Of a stretch of DNA of 64,000 bases, positions 1 to 16,552 are shown one piece after another. Made by a program: the position numbers and the translations under genes. The notes below the pieces were generated by a model that saw only the letters and a list, made by a program, of their open reading frames with translations, ran no database searches and was not told where the DNA came from. Position 1 is the stretch's first letter, and the number at the start of each line of letters is the position of its first letter. The stretch is from assembly GCF_964340395.1 (NCBI RefSeq), contig NC_135565.1, positions 19,444,709-19,508,708 of the forward strand, written 5' to 3'. The stretch comes from Glandiceps talaboti (lineage: Eukaryota > Hemichordata > Enteropneusta > Spengelidae).

Positions 1-60
1 TACAAACACTTGAACGGTGTCTATAGATACAAAGCTCAGATAAGTTCAATGCCAATGACA

Positions 61-460
61 TACAGCTAAAATGATGTTGGTTTGGTGTTTCAGTCAGGGG
101 ACATTACATTTTTGACAGAGACATGTTTCAACTCTAGACTAACAATAACAGAGACACAACAAACACAACAGGATTCATTGCCCAATCATGTTGAACAGTG
201 ATAAGCATTGCTATTCTTTTAAATTGCAGTAAAAACAGGCTTCTAATGAAAACATTACACATGGACTTGATGTTTTTAATGCGGCTGCAATTGTTTATTT
301 TCAAGCTGATAATCAACATGTCAACTTGACTACTTCTACATCCCAACTCTGTGCGGCACTTATGTAATTGTTTCTATTGCATTTGAAGTTGTCTGAGGGT
401 GTGTAGTAAATGTCATGTTACATAAGTGAAACACCAAACTAACATAATTTTAGCTGTATC
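61..460. mobile_element. Inverted-repeat element (MITE-like), about 400 bp
   Basis: Arms of about 50 bp at roughly 61-112 and 409-460 are inverted copies of each other. Both contain ACAGCTAAAAT, TTGGTTTGGTGTTT-like and ACATTACATTT-like blocks. The roughly 300 bp between them have no credible gene. The shape, terminal inverted repeats around a short non-coding core, is that of a non-autonomous DNA transposon. A target-site duplication could not be fixed with certainty, so the superfamily is unknown. Confidence 0.45.
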
Positions 461-510
461 TTACCTCCCAAACACTCTTGTTTTCACACACTACGTTCTG
501 CTTTGTAGGT

Positions 511-740
511 GCTTCCGTATTGTGAGTATTGCCGGCTTCTGCAGTTTGTGCATCGTCGCAGTAATACATCATCTAGAGAAAGAAATGCAGAATATATCTC
601 ATATAACAGAAGTAGCATTGAACAAATATTCTAGGCCTCCTCGGACTCGGAAAGATGTACTAGCTACTTATAGGAGAGAAAGGCAAGCTCATTTCATCTT
701 AGGCCAAAAACAATTGTTATGGTCAAAACAGTTTGTCTAA
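511..740 (+). CDS. Candidate terminal coding exon, unknown protein
   Basis: A pyrimidine-rich acceptor (TTCTGCTTTGTAG) at 498-510 is followed by an open frame of 76 codons that ends in TAA at 738-740. The predicted peptide begins CFRIVSIAGF, continues with a hydrophobic stretch ending in IVAVIHH that could be a membrane segment, and ends in a basic tail with RPPRTRKDV and a final KQFV. It has no low-complexity repeats. I do not recognise the family. Any upstream exons would lie left of the window, on the opposite strand to and overlapping the extent expected for the CLCA gene. It may equally be a chance open frame. Confidence 0.22.
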
Positions 741-945
741 AATGGTGCGACGACGCGATTTTTTATTATATTTTTTTAAATTCTCACCAAATATGTCACT
801 CAGTCTACTATTTATTTTATAAAATACTTTTATTGTAGTTTCGTACTTGAAAATTCGTTGTGAAACAACATTGTTTGTAACTCAATAGATTTCAAAAGAT
901 TGATAAAAGTGTAAAATCTTCATATGTACATTAACAAACATTTTA

Positions 946-1095
946 CACATTTTTTTAGTTTGTTGCAATGTAGTTAGTTACGAAAACAGACTTTGTCAAT
1001 GTTCCTTTATATTGATTTTTCAAGTAGAAAGTCACGATAAAATTGTTTATAACATTAAAAATCCAAAATAAATACCGAATTCTCATCCGTATGGC
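946..1095 (+). repeat. Dispersed repeat R3, copy 1
   Basis: This stretch shares ordered blocks with 32520-32655 and 33874-34035: TTAGTTACGAAAAC, TTTTTCAAGT, AATCCAAAA, AATAC and TTCTCA followed by CATATGGCCA-like sequence. The three copies are diverged but collinear and in the same orientation. The element type is unknown. No open frame or terminal repeat was seen. Confidence 0.5.
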
Positions 1096-1109
1096 CAATT
1101 ACAACCTAA

Positions 1110-1968
1110 TGTGAATCTAGTTCTTATAACATGATACAAAATACTCCTTGTCTGTAACCAATTGAATGCTATTAAACGTCGGTGTGCGTGGCAATCCACA
1201 AAACCGTAAACTGTCAATGATATCACTCCCGATATGATGTTAGTATGCATTGTTCGAGACATTTTTATTCACAAGCTGCGAAAAAAACACCGATGCGTTT
1301 TCTTGCTTGTGGTAAGCAGGAATGAAACAAGTTTCATGCAAGACATATATATGCAATGAGTGTCGGTTATCAAAGCATAAACACCACAGTATAGTAGCCA
1401 GGTTCCCGTGACTCTGTTTACTGATAGAACACTAAACCTTACACGATTGAACACGACTGTTAAGTTACATTATATCTTCCACAGATATAAACAAACTGAG
1501 AAAAAATATTACGTGAAATTACATCAAAGACAACTAATTTTGTGTTTGCTTGAAGTATTTCCTTGGCGTACGTCATTCAAGCAAACGCACGGGCGTTTAT
1601 TTCGCAGTTTTTAGACAAAGGAATTGGGCTATAAGAGTCAAAGTAACTTTGCAGTCAATAAATTTGATATTGAATATGAAAAGCAGACTACAAGCTATTT
1701 CTTACTCAGATGATATAGAAAGAAAACAAAGCAACGTGAAAATCACAGGTTTTAATATACGACCACAAAACAAGGGCAAAGTCAAATCAAATTCCAGATA
1801 ATATGTTCACTGCTCCCTGTGGTGGCAAGGAATGTTGTCGAAGAGGAGAAGTGCCCAGATCTTTAGGCGACGAGCATATTCAAGCTGGATGAAGAAAAAT
1901 ATTTCTTGGAAATTTGAGAAACGTGTGTCGCCTTTGGTCGTCTTCACTCATATCCAGTACGAACCACA
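1110..1968. other. No gene seen (probable CLCA intron or off-window side)
   Basis: No exon with CLCA-like or other recognisable coding content was found on either strand. The open frames at 1269-1801 are short and overlap each other on opposite strands, with no family signature. The next CLCA exon, expected to carry a conserved EFC...HN..APN-type segment, was not found here and probably lies beyond position 1. Confidence 0.5.
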
Positions 1969-2228
1969 GAACCTATGACATAGACACGCATGGTCAATGT
2001 AAAAGGACCAGAACCTATGACGTAGACGCGCACTGTCAATGAAAAAGCACAAGATCTAGAACCTATGACGTGGACGCGCATTGTCAATGTAAAAGGACCA
2101 GAACCTATGACGTAGATGCGCATTGTCAATGTAAAAGGACCAGAACCTATGACGTAGACGCGCATTGTCAATGTAAAAGGACCAGAACCTATGACGTAGA
2201 CGCGCATTGGCAATGTAAAAGGACCAGA
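1969..2228. repeat. 42-bp minisatellite, about 6 units
   Basis: Tandem copies of a 42-bp unit that begins GAACCTATGACGTAGACGCG and ends AATGTAAAAGGACCA. One unit carries a short insertion. Most units contain TGACGT, a CRE/ATF half-site. The array begins about 40 bp inside the intron that follows CLCA exon 4 on the minus strand. The open frames across it are repeat artefacts. Confidence 0.9.
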
Positions 2229-2267
2229 ATAATAATAGTATAACAAAACATATTTGTGTACATACAC

Positions 2268-6497
<4,230 letters not shown>

Positions 6498-7780
6498 GTT
6501 GACGCTTCACCGTAGATTCACGTACGTATACTACGTCTAGCAATGACTAGATAAAATAGATTTAAGAATATTTACTGCTCGGAGTAACTTTTGATGAGAT
6601 TTTACAGTACAAAGAAGACCTTAACGATGAATAGATACGAATGCTTAAAAATGTCTCGAACAAGACTCCAGGCACGTGCCTTGATTTATGTTTTGCTGGA
6701 CGCTACCCAAGAACAAGATACCTGTCACGCCTTTTGAACTTTCTCCGTTTATCATCAGAGAATACAACCAGGAGACGGTAATTCGGTTAACAAATAACCC
6801 TTAGTAACGTCCGAGTTATGAGTATGAATACTACGTTCTTACACTACGTTTAATTTTACTCCAAGACCACAAATAATCATCATTATAAAACGAATTCTTA
6901 TTTGGTGGTCTAAGGCTTTAGTAGATATTTCATTGTTGTTGAGTTGACTGGCTTGGGATTGCAAGCTGAAATGTCGACAGTGTGTCCACCGTAGCGTGTC
7001 TTTCTTGTTGATATATATATAGCTAAGATATCAATAGGAACGTTGTCGAAAACATGTACTCAGAAAGACCGACGATTGATGAGCAGTTTTTCCGCGTGCC
7101 GAGCTTGATTGGTAACTTAGCCGTGTTCAGTCTGCTCGAAGTTTGTTCCATATCACATCTCTTTTTTCAAAATTTCACCCCATTCATTCTCTAGTTGATT
7201 GTGGCTGTGTCGGGGAAAATTATAGATTCTCTCTCTCTCTCGATACATAATCAAATGCTGTATCAATTTAATATAAAATTGAATTCATCAACCTAGCTCA
7301 AGCGACCTTCAAAACGCCATTACTTTAAATACATTTTTTTAGACTTGTTCGTATGTTTTCAAATATCCAAACAGAAATCTATGAACACTTCATATGTTTG
7401 AATGTGTGATTCCGCCATAGTAATTTTGTGTTGCAAAGTTTTATTAGTATAACAGCTGTACGCTGGCTGTTAGTTTTGAATGGCATTACAAGGTTGTCCT
7501 GATGTTTTAGAGTGCTAATGGTTTGAGCACGGGAATCGAATCTCGAACTGGTCAATACAGTTTTATATATAACTGTGTGTGACTCCATAAGTTTACTGTT
7601 CTGTTTTTAGTGGTTTTTTTAGTAAAAGTTGTTTTGTTCCTCCGACTTTGCAACTTTATGCCATATGTATTCCAGGAAAGTACTCTTAGCATCCAAAGAA
7701 TGAAATACCATGGAAGTGCCAAGAATATAAATTAAGCGCCCGCTCACTTTACTGCTTAGTAAATTTACTCTGCTCTGGGC

Positions 7781-7904
7781 CATCCTCGAAAACCAGAGCT
7801 GTTATTTCACCACACACTGCAAAATAACAACCTGTAGATCTTGACGAGTGTGTCTTGGACGGTGTAGCTTCCTTAAAGTTGAGGCTGTAGTTTACGACTA
7901 TATG
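7781..7904 (+). mobile_element. hAT-like MITE family M1, copy A
   Basis: Begins CATCCTCGAAAACCAGAG and ends TTTACGACTATATG. The flanking 8-mers are CTCTGGGC (7773-7780) and CGCTGGGC (7905-7912), a target duplication with one difference. Internally it carries GTGTGTCTTGGACGG and a diverged form of the 3' block. At 124 bp it is the longest copy. Confidence 0.75.
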
Positions 7905-8180
7905 CGCTGGGCAGTCTCAGAAAAAGGGAATGTTCTATTTTATTACTCTGTGGTTACGCATCAGTGGCCCTTTATGTTTTCTTTTAATACCCAAGAAGAT
8001 TACTTTTAGTCTAACACCAACCTGACATCCATTCTTCCAGGCCCCTCTTTCAGACCACGTTGACATCCATACTGGATTACCCTAGGCTATCGTTTATAGC
8101 CTGCAGTGAAAACTAAACTGTACCTGAAGCATATTAAATATCATGCTTCGGTTTACTGTTATTTGATTTGAAACGAGAGG

Positions 8181-8193
8181 TGACCTTTGACCT
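8181..8193 (-). promoter_or_regulatory. Perfect DR1 nuclear-receptor motif
   Basis: TGACCTTTGACCT reads AGGTCAAAGGTCA on the minus strand. This is the consensus for RXR, HNF4 or PPAR-type dimers. It lies 1.7 kb upstream of the CLCA start. Binding is inferred from sequence only. Confidence 0.35.
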
Positions 8194-8879
8194 CTTCAGA
8201 TGGATTGATTTTCAATTACTCAGATTATGGATGTTCTCAATCAAAGGATTCAAAAAAGTGTGTAGAGGGTTCAGAGTTGGTTAATTATCGGGTCATTCTA
8301 CAAAATATACTGCCACATTCCTACGTGCTTACCAACCATCCCACGGGAGCATCTCAGGCCAACAGACTGACCTAAGTTCAGCGATAATAGGGTCTGTTGT
8401 ACTGCTGTCAGGTTTGAGAAAATATACTTTTCCTAAAACTAAATTTTTATAATAGATGATTATAGAGAAAATCTACGTTCTCCTCCGGGATTATAAGTAA
8501 TTGTAAACATATTAGGCAGGACTCAAAAATTACGTCGAAAATTGACCAATATGACAATAAATCATGACCATGTCAGAATAAACCACACGTTAGGCTTTCG
8601 TAAAAAAGGTTGTCCATTTTCCGTAAATGTTCTATGACAACACTGAAGTTTAGTATGTCGGCGCGGAGCCTCTCCTCCATACGATTACCCATAGAGTCGT
8701 CTCCCCCCCCCCCTCCTCCCCGGCTGCAGGCTGCAGTCAACTTCAATGAAGTTGTTCTTGCAAAAAGGTGTTCTTATGCAATTTTTTATTGGATGGGAGG
8801 GGGGGGGGGCAATTTTGTTCGATCGGTAGCGGGCCGGGAGGGGAAAAAACATGGAAGAATATCGACGGGAAAGTCCTGA

Positions 8880-9115
8880 TTTTGATACAGTGGGAGGGGA
8901 AATGGTATTGTTGGGAGGGAATGGGCGTGTTGTTATACTACTGTAAGTAATGCATATTGTGAACGTCAAAGCGAATTGTTGGTGGAAAGAAACAGACACA
9001 TTCGTACAATAATTTAATTTTACAGCCCCTTTTTCTTTTTTTCTGTCGCCATTATATTGTTATTGATTCTCCTCATCCTCCCCCCTCTCTCTCTGTCTCT
9101 CTCCTCCCCCTCTCC

Positions 9116-9159
<44 letters not shown>

Positions 9160-9160
9160 G

Positions 9161-9240
<80 letters not shown>
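8880..9240. repeat. Inverted duplication, left parts
   Basis: Segment 8880-8990 is repeated in inverted orientation at 9371-9480 (blocks AATATGCATTAC, AGTAGTATAACAACACGCCC and CTCCCAACAAT). Segment 8978-9240, including ATTCGTACAATAATTTAA, CTGTCGCCATTATATTG and the following CT/TGTC tract, is repeated inverted at about 9800-10165. The order of the two inverted copies is not that of a simple single inversion. Confidence 0.75.
9117..9238. repeat. (TGTC)n(CT)n compound microsatellite
   Basis: Pure TCTG units are followed by about 80 bp of CT. It is mirrored in inverted form by the tract at 9819-10032. Confidence 0.97.
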
Positions 9241-9244
<4 letters not shown>

Positions 9245-9370
9245 GTTCTTATGTGCCCTTCAACTGGTAGTGAAGGATATCCTCCTTCCCTCCCTAGGCC
9301 TCCTAATGGGTTTCAATTTGTCCGCCAGCCCACTGAATGTATGTACCCACTCCCCACCACGAAAACATTT

Positions 9371-10165
<795 letters not shown>

Positions 10166-10810
10166 AACGTTGTAGTCCGACCAGCTACTGCGGCCGATAC
10201 AATTTCGCCACTGGGCACAGGGAAAGTGTGAGCCCAAACTACAAATATAAGTAATTATTGAAAATATGCTGTAATCTTATTTTATGATATTATAATATAC
10301 ATTTATAGGGATTTTGTACACTTTCCAAAAAAACTTTGGGTTTGGAGAAAGTAAACTTATCTCAACGGAACAATAACTATTACCTACCTGTGATAGTGTG
10401 TTTAGAACGGATTCGGACTTGATATGGTTGTGTAGCGTTTGCGACACGAGTACACTTCGCTGCTCAACTGATGTATAAGTTAATGCTCGTAACTTTATAC
10501 CGTAACTTGATCAAGTTATCCGTAATCAGGTCCGGGCTTAGTTCCCATAGCAACACAAACAGACCCAAACAATGATGTCAATATCTATTTTCGTGATTGG
10601 AGTTATAAATCTACGATCCCAGGACACGCACGTGGTATATCATCGATTCATCTTGTTGGACGTTGACAGGTGATAAATATATTGCTTGTGACGTGGTTCA
10701 ACATTCACTAGTTTGGCCCATATCCACACTTTGAAACTGTGTATTCACTTTGTTGAAACTCCGATTAACACACTGCGACAACTTTTGTTGAAACAGATGT
10801 CTTCTTATCA

Positions 10811-10813
10811 ACA

Positions 10814-10866
<53 letters not shown>

Positions 10867-11040
10867 CGCACGCACGCACGCACTCACGCACTCACTCACT
10901 CACTCACTCACTCACTCACTCACTCACTCACTCACTCACTCACTCACTCACTCACTCACTCACTCACTCACTCACTCACTCACTCACTCACTCACTCAAT
11001 CAATCAATCAATCAATCTATCAATCAATCACTGAATCAAT
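10811..11040. repeat. (AATC)n/(ACTC)n tetranucleotide tract
   Basis: AATC units grade into ACGC and ACTC units and back to AATC. A shorter pure ACTC tract recurs at 11522-11582. The bases between (11380-11510) are rich in four-base periodic words such as CCAACCAA and GCCAGCCAG, consistent with a decayed extension. Confidence 0.95.
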
Positions 11041-11521
11041 CAGAGGCACTGTATAGTTAAATATTGAAAACTTTCGCGAACAAAGTGTTAGCAAGTGACA
11101 GATTGCCGTAAGATACCGGGGTGATGTCTGTTATAGAACGTCAATAATTCGATTCCACTTTTATTACTGCTAGACACACTCTGATAATTTCTATGAATGA
11201 GTGGTCTGACCGCCTTGGTGGAAGGATTCTTATTGTTTCAGAATGTATTTGTCCGTTGTCAAGTTACAACCTGATGTCGTGTAATTACTTTGAAGAAAGT
11301 AAATGGTGACTTTTGAACTTTCTACGTACCGTGCCTCGGAGTAAATAAAGCGTATAGCTACTTGACAAATAAACAAATGAACTAACAACTAGTTAACTAA
11401 TCTGCCAGCAAGCCAGCCGGCTAAGCAAACAACTCAACAGCTCCAACCACCCACCTAAATATACGGCCAGCCAGAAAGAAAGCCAACCAACGAACTGCCC
11501 AATAAGGCAGCAACATCCTAT

Positions 11522-11582
11522 CAACTCACTCACTCACTCACTCACTCACTCACTCACTCACTCACTCACTCACTCACTCACC
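11522..11582. repeat. (ACTC)n microsatellite
   Basis: About 15 perfect ACTC units. Confidence 0.97.
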
Positions 11583-11639
11583 TACCCGCCCGCATGTAGT
11601 CCAGTTTTTGTCATCACAAGACACTCGAAACTGTCTGCA

Positions 11640-11790
11640 TTTCTGAAAAGTGTTCAAAATTGCCATCGTCATAAGTTTGTAATATTTATGTATATTACTT
11701 TCTATATGTTTTGCTACACTGTATATTGCACTGTACAATGGGGCCTGGGAATGAAATAAACCATGAACTTAACTTGAAATGTGGATAGAC
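11640..11790 (+). mobile_element. Possible 3' end of a non-LTR retrotransposon
   Basis: The sequence has CACTGTATATTGCACTGTAC, then GGGGCCTGGGAATGAAATAAAC and a short tail of TTAACTT-like repeats. An AATAAA followed by a short tandem tail is typical of LINE 3' ends. No reverse-transcriptase coding remains upstream, so this would be a 5'-truncated copy. It could also be an mRNA 3' end. Confidence 0.3.
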
Positions 11791-12854
11791 CCGTCCCTAT
11801 TGTATTTCAGTAAATTATTTCACTAACTTAACTTGTTGTAGTTACAGAAAAGGCTTATTGATTTGTTTTGTTTTTTACATTGTAAATTATCTGTGAGTAC
11901 AATACAAAAATTCAGTGTCTGAAATTGTTCTCTTTTTTTTTGCCAATTCACATTCTCAAAACCTGGAAATTCCAATCCATTTATAGAACGCTCCATGTAT
12001 ATTCTACAACTTTATGCCGACCACTGTGTTTAGTTGATGGTTGAGACAGGCCTTTAAAATTCACGCTGCACGACGCTCGTGGCAAGTAAACTTTGCGTGG
12101 ACAAGTGAAAACATTAATCAGTTCCCCCGACGGACATGTGAACTAGATGTGAGAATTACTACGCATTCATTGTGGTTCTGTATCCAAACTCACAGTCATA
12201 CTAGCTGTGTGATTGCGCCCTCTTCGATAATATGCGCGTCTGGCTTGTTTTATATGTGGGTGTTCACGTTATCTAGGGGGGGGGGGGAGCTGAGTGGGCT
12301 ATTTCCTCATTGAGTGGTGTCAAATTGAAGCCAAAACAAGATTTTGCGATGTAAGGTTTTCAAATTGAATATCCCAGTCAAGGAGAGTTCCCCTCTTATT
12401 CTCCAAAACGATATTTACTTTCTTATTTTTAGACTAATAAATGACATCACTGCATGTTTCTTCTCGGAAAAGTCTGGATCAATGCATCACGTGTTGTCAA
12501 TCATTCCGGGGTTGCCATGTTCCGGGTTCACTGTCATACGATTACTGATTGTCCCAACGACTATTGTGGCTCTATCAAGCCAATTCAATTCAATCTCTAG
12601 ATTGTTCAAACTTCAGTAATATATAAGGAACACATCCTTTTTGTTACACTGGTGTGTGAGGGCGCACATTCTCAGATGTACTTGTTCACCACACAGTTAT
12701 ACTAAACATTTACAGAGGATTGATTGTAGGCTTTCAGGTAAGTTGAAGTACTAAGTATAAAAGCATGAAAAAAATACCGTTAGAGGGCTATAGCATGGTA
12801 AAGTGCTTTGAGCAGTATGGAAAAATGGACATATATGAGGGCTACACTAGTCTC

Positions 12855-12855
<1 letters not shown>

Positions 12856-12923
<68 letters not shown>
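12856..12923. repeat. (CA)n microsatellite
   Basis: About 34 perfect CA units. Confidence 0.98.
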
Positions 12924-12925
<2 letters not shown>

Positions 12926-13380
12926 ATAGCCTCCATATGTATGTATATTTACGGTTATGTACGCACGTCTTACATGCATGTCTGTCCCTCTTGGTCCTAT
13001 CTGTCATCCTCCCCTCCCTATACCTTTTGATAAATGTTCCACGCCCAGTATTTGTCAAATAAGCTTATGCTAAATTTATCTTCGATGTTTATTGCAACTT
13101 CACTTCCTAGTTTCACTATTGCTTTTATGGTGAATTCCGCTCAACTTTACTGCGACGGTGACGTGGTCTAAACAGCGCCATCTATCATGCTGTGAACAAG
13201 ACTGACAGTTTGTAGTCGAACGTTCTCAGCTTATCAACCAAATATAGAATGGTGTATATTGGATACAATTTAGTACTCAACTTTACTCTGTGAAACTATT
13301 TTCTTCACTGCCTACTTGGACAGAACTTGATTTCTTACTTGAGATCGCTTTATGAAACGAGCTGAGAACGAGCACAATTT

Positions 13381-13460
13381 CGGGATGGGGGAGGGGGGCA
13401 TTCTACAAGTGTAATTCCTGGGGGAGGGGGGGGGGGCATTCTGCCAGTGTAATTTCTTGT
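13381..13460 (+). repeat. Tandem G-rich duplication, G-quadruplex potential
   Basis: Two adjacent copies of a roughly 47-bp unit (GGGGGAGGGGGGCATTCT, then CAAGTGTAATTCCT or CCAGTGTAATTTCT). Each G-rich part has several runs of three or more G and could form a G-quadruplex. Confidence 0.7.
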
Positions 13461-14474
13461 AAAGACCGCTCGAGAGGTTTAGTTTGGTTCAGCTATTTCG
13501 TGGTTCCCCATCAGAATTATTAAGCCCCTCCCCCTTAGCACCGCACCCTCATTTTTTAGTGCCATCCATTTTCTCCTCAGCCCCTGTCGTTTAATTCCCC
13601 AGGGACACGATCTTTACATGATTCGTGGAATTCTACGATCTTCCCATCTACAAATACGAGTTTAATCTAAAGTTTTGTAAACTACTTTTTCAATATGTCA
13701 CATTCAAAAACGAAACTTAAACGCCGTAAAGGGGTATCATGGTATTTTGCGATGATGATATAGCCTGTGCGCATGCTCGTACTATTGATGATCTGATCAT
13801 GAGCAGCGCAGACGCACAACGCTCTGAGCAGCAGACAAGGACGATTTGAATCATTGCTACTTTCAACCGATGATCATATTCGGGAAATCACATGACAGAT
13901 TTTTCACATATAGATGCAAACAGCAAAATATATTCCTTGCATATTACGGAATGTTGTCGAGTAAGCTAACCTTGTTTGGCAATGTTTTATTGTAAATCTC
14001 AGTCAAATTAAATCATAGCATACAGTTTGTAAAAGTACTTTTCCATTCAATACCCAATATTTATAGATGAACCAATTGCCAAGTATTTAGTTCTAAAATA
14101 TCTTTATTCAGGTTAAAAACTCAGTAAGCGTTACAAACGATGCAAACCACTGAAGGGCCGGCTTCATTCCACTGATTAAGGCCCCTAAAGACAATAACAC
14201 TGAAGTCCACTTACAAATTATAATATTAAAATATACACACATTATGACATTATATTTTCATATATACAAAGTAAAATTTACCAGGCAGAAAAATTTTATC
14301 GAGGTGTCGGTTTACTAACTAGAGAGACAAAAGTAAAAACTAGTGTTGTGGTATGTTGATATAGGCTACGTTGGTTAAATTATTCACACCATAGAGTGAC
14401 GTTTTAAATGTTATGGCTTCCAGCCTTGCAGTATGTGATGTTTGGGGACCTCCAATCTTCACACTACCTTGATT

Positions 14475-14823
14475 AGGCCTAAAAAAGTTCCGTTTACCCG
14501 ACCCCACCTCGTTTTTCACGCCAACCCTACATTTTTTACGTATTCAAGAAAAAAATAAAATAAAATCGCGAAAAATGTGAAGTTTCGCAAGAAATAGTGG
14601 ATGCGGAAACTGACAATATAAAAGTGTGCTTCCAATCTGTAATGCAATGTGGCTTTACATCTGATGAAAAGAAACTAATAACACAGAGACCATGTATGGA
14701 AAACAACGGAAAACATAACTACAAACATGTGAAAAAAAATATTTAAAAAATAGAATAAAAATAATCTACCTACCCAATCTTTTCTAAAATTGAATCGGAA
14801 ATACACATTTTTTTGTTAGGCCT
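14475..14823. mobile_element. 349-bp AGGCCT-ended MITE-like repeat, copy 1
   Basis: It begins AGGCCTAAAAAA and ends TTTTTTTGTTAGGCCT, so the termini are inverted copies. Internal blocks shared with 32028-32373 include AGAAATAGTGGATGC, GAAACTGACA, AACACAGAG, AACAACGGAAAACA and ATCTACCTACCC. There is no coding capacity. No clear target duplication was found. Confidence 0.75.
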
Positions 14824-16129
14824 CACAAGGTGATTAGATTTGCCTGTCAGATGCACCGCTATCACCCACGTGCACTTGAGTAATCTACTACAGTGAACAC
14901 TAACTATAGTTTTTAGTTTTAGTTTGTGTCTATTTAGTAAACTGAGACCTCGATTGCCAGAGTAGTAAAATTAGAAGGTTAACAATTCGTCATTTTCTGG
15001 TCATTTGATAATTTGCAAGTGAAGTTTATATCGATATTTCATTAAATAAAATGTTCTATAATTGCAACCTGTATCCTGATGACATCAACATTTGACGTAC
15101 AAAAGATTCTTGACAATTCAAAAAAAAGTAAACTAATGACAGATACTCTGTTACTAGGGTAACGATTGCTTTTTTAAAACCACTTTGGCGCCAACTTTCT
15201 GTAGTGATTCATCACTTGTGAAGTACCTTGTGAATCAGTTGTATATAATTGTTTTATCGCAAAACGTGTTAATGTAATCAAGTGAAACTGAATTCATACA
15301 TAGTCTATTCCCAACTCGAAAGACAAAGAACGTTTCAACATAAAAGGAAATAATTACTATGTAGTAAGTTATTTTTTATTCTTTATTTTAGTGACACGAG
15401 GTAATAAAATACCCCCCAGCCCATCGGGCGCGTATAAATCACCTTGAACATAAAAAGGATACATTGACAATATAGAGAAGTTACAATGAAAGAAATGATT
15501 GTACATACAGTGTGAGAAAAAATAAATTAACTCTGATACAAAGTTATGTATGTGAAGTAGGGATTTTGAGTTACACATCAGACGTCAGATCACCAAAGTG
15601 AGATCAAACATTTCACACTGGTTAGAAGAGAACTAGAATTGAGAAACGAAAAAAAAACATTTAAAAACAGATATATGAACACCATTGAACGTCTATGATC
15701 TATATTTACCTACAGGTAATTCATTTCGCTTTTCAAAATACAGACGTGACTTCAGCCGTCAATAACACATGATACTTTTGTTGTTGCTGTTGGTGGTGGT
15801 GGTGGTGGGAGGTGTTTTTTTTGGGAGGGGGTGGTTGTTGTTTTTTACGATTGTTTGTTTCACTTCATTTAGTGCATAGGTTTTCATTATTGCTAAATCA
15901 CGGTCTATATACCTCAATTTACTATACAATGCGACGCAAGTAATAGTGGCAAGGTCATAGGGGCTCATTCATATGAACATAAGAGTATACTTCAAGTCCT
16001 GTTTCATGCTAGAAAGAATCTAGATATGAAAGTTTCGTGTTTTGGTAAAGCTACAAAAAAGATTGGACAGGTTCAGAACAAACTATCCCACTGTAATCCA
16101 CTAATGTATAGACTTCAAACCACCAGAAC

Positions 16130-16260
16130 CAGTGGTTTGAGCATAGTACCCCCCCCCCCCACGTAGCTAGGATTCTATGGTCTGAGTCAGAGACAACTAA
16201 GACATATTTTACTTTGTGTCTGAGCATAGACCCTCCACGTAGCTAGGTGTCTATGAACAT
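16130..16260. repeat. Imperfect direct duplication around poly-C
   Basis: TGAGCATAG, then ACC and C-rich sequence, then CACGTAGCTAGG occurs twice, about 75 bp apart. The first copy contains a C13 run. Confidence 0.6.
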
Positions 16261-16497
16261 ACACAAACCTTGAAGTACGTATTATTCAACCTCAGACAAT
16301 GTCACATCGTATTTACACATTTCTACAATGATCTCCATTGTCTATGATTTACTTGTAAATTATGCAAACATACTGTTCATTAAAAAGGCGTGACTCAGGG
16401 TCTTGGTAGCCTTGACACCTTCTACTTTTGAAGAACGATATCGCTGAAACCATGGAGGTATAAAAATCTATTTTTACATCTCCTTGCTAAAACTTTC

Positions 16498-16552
16498 CAT
16501 AAGCGGTGTGTCTTGGACGGTGCCGTAAAAGAGGCTGTGGTTTACGACGATG
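16498..16552 (+). mobile_element. M1 MITE, copy B (short)
   Basis: A 55-bp copy with the GTGTGTCTTGGACGG, GCCGTAAAAGAGGC and GTGGTTTACGACGATG blocks. Flanking 8-mers AAACTTTC (16490-16497) and CAACTTTC (16553-16560) match at 7 of 8 positions. Its last bases supply the ATG of an 80-codon open frame (16550-16792) that I do not accept as a gene. Confidence 0.65.

Noticed and set aside
8610-8999. Pro- and Gly-rich open frames around 8.6-9.0 kb
   Set aside because: Created by C13 and G10 runs and by the inverted duplication. Opposite-strand frames overlap.
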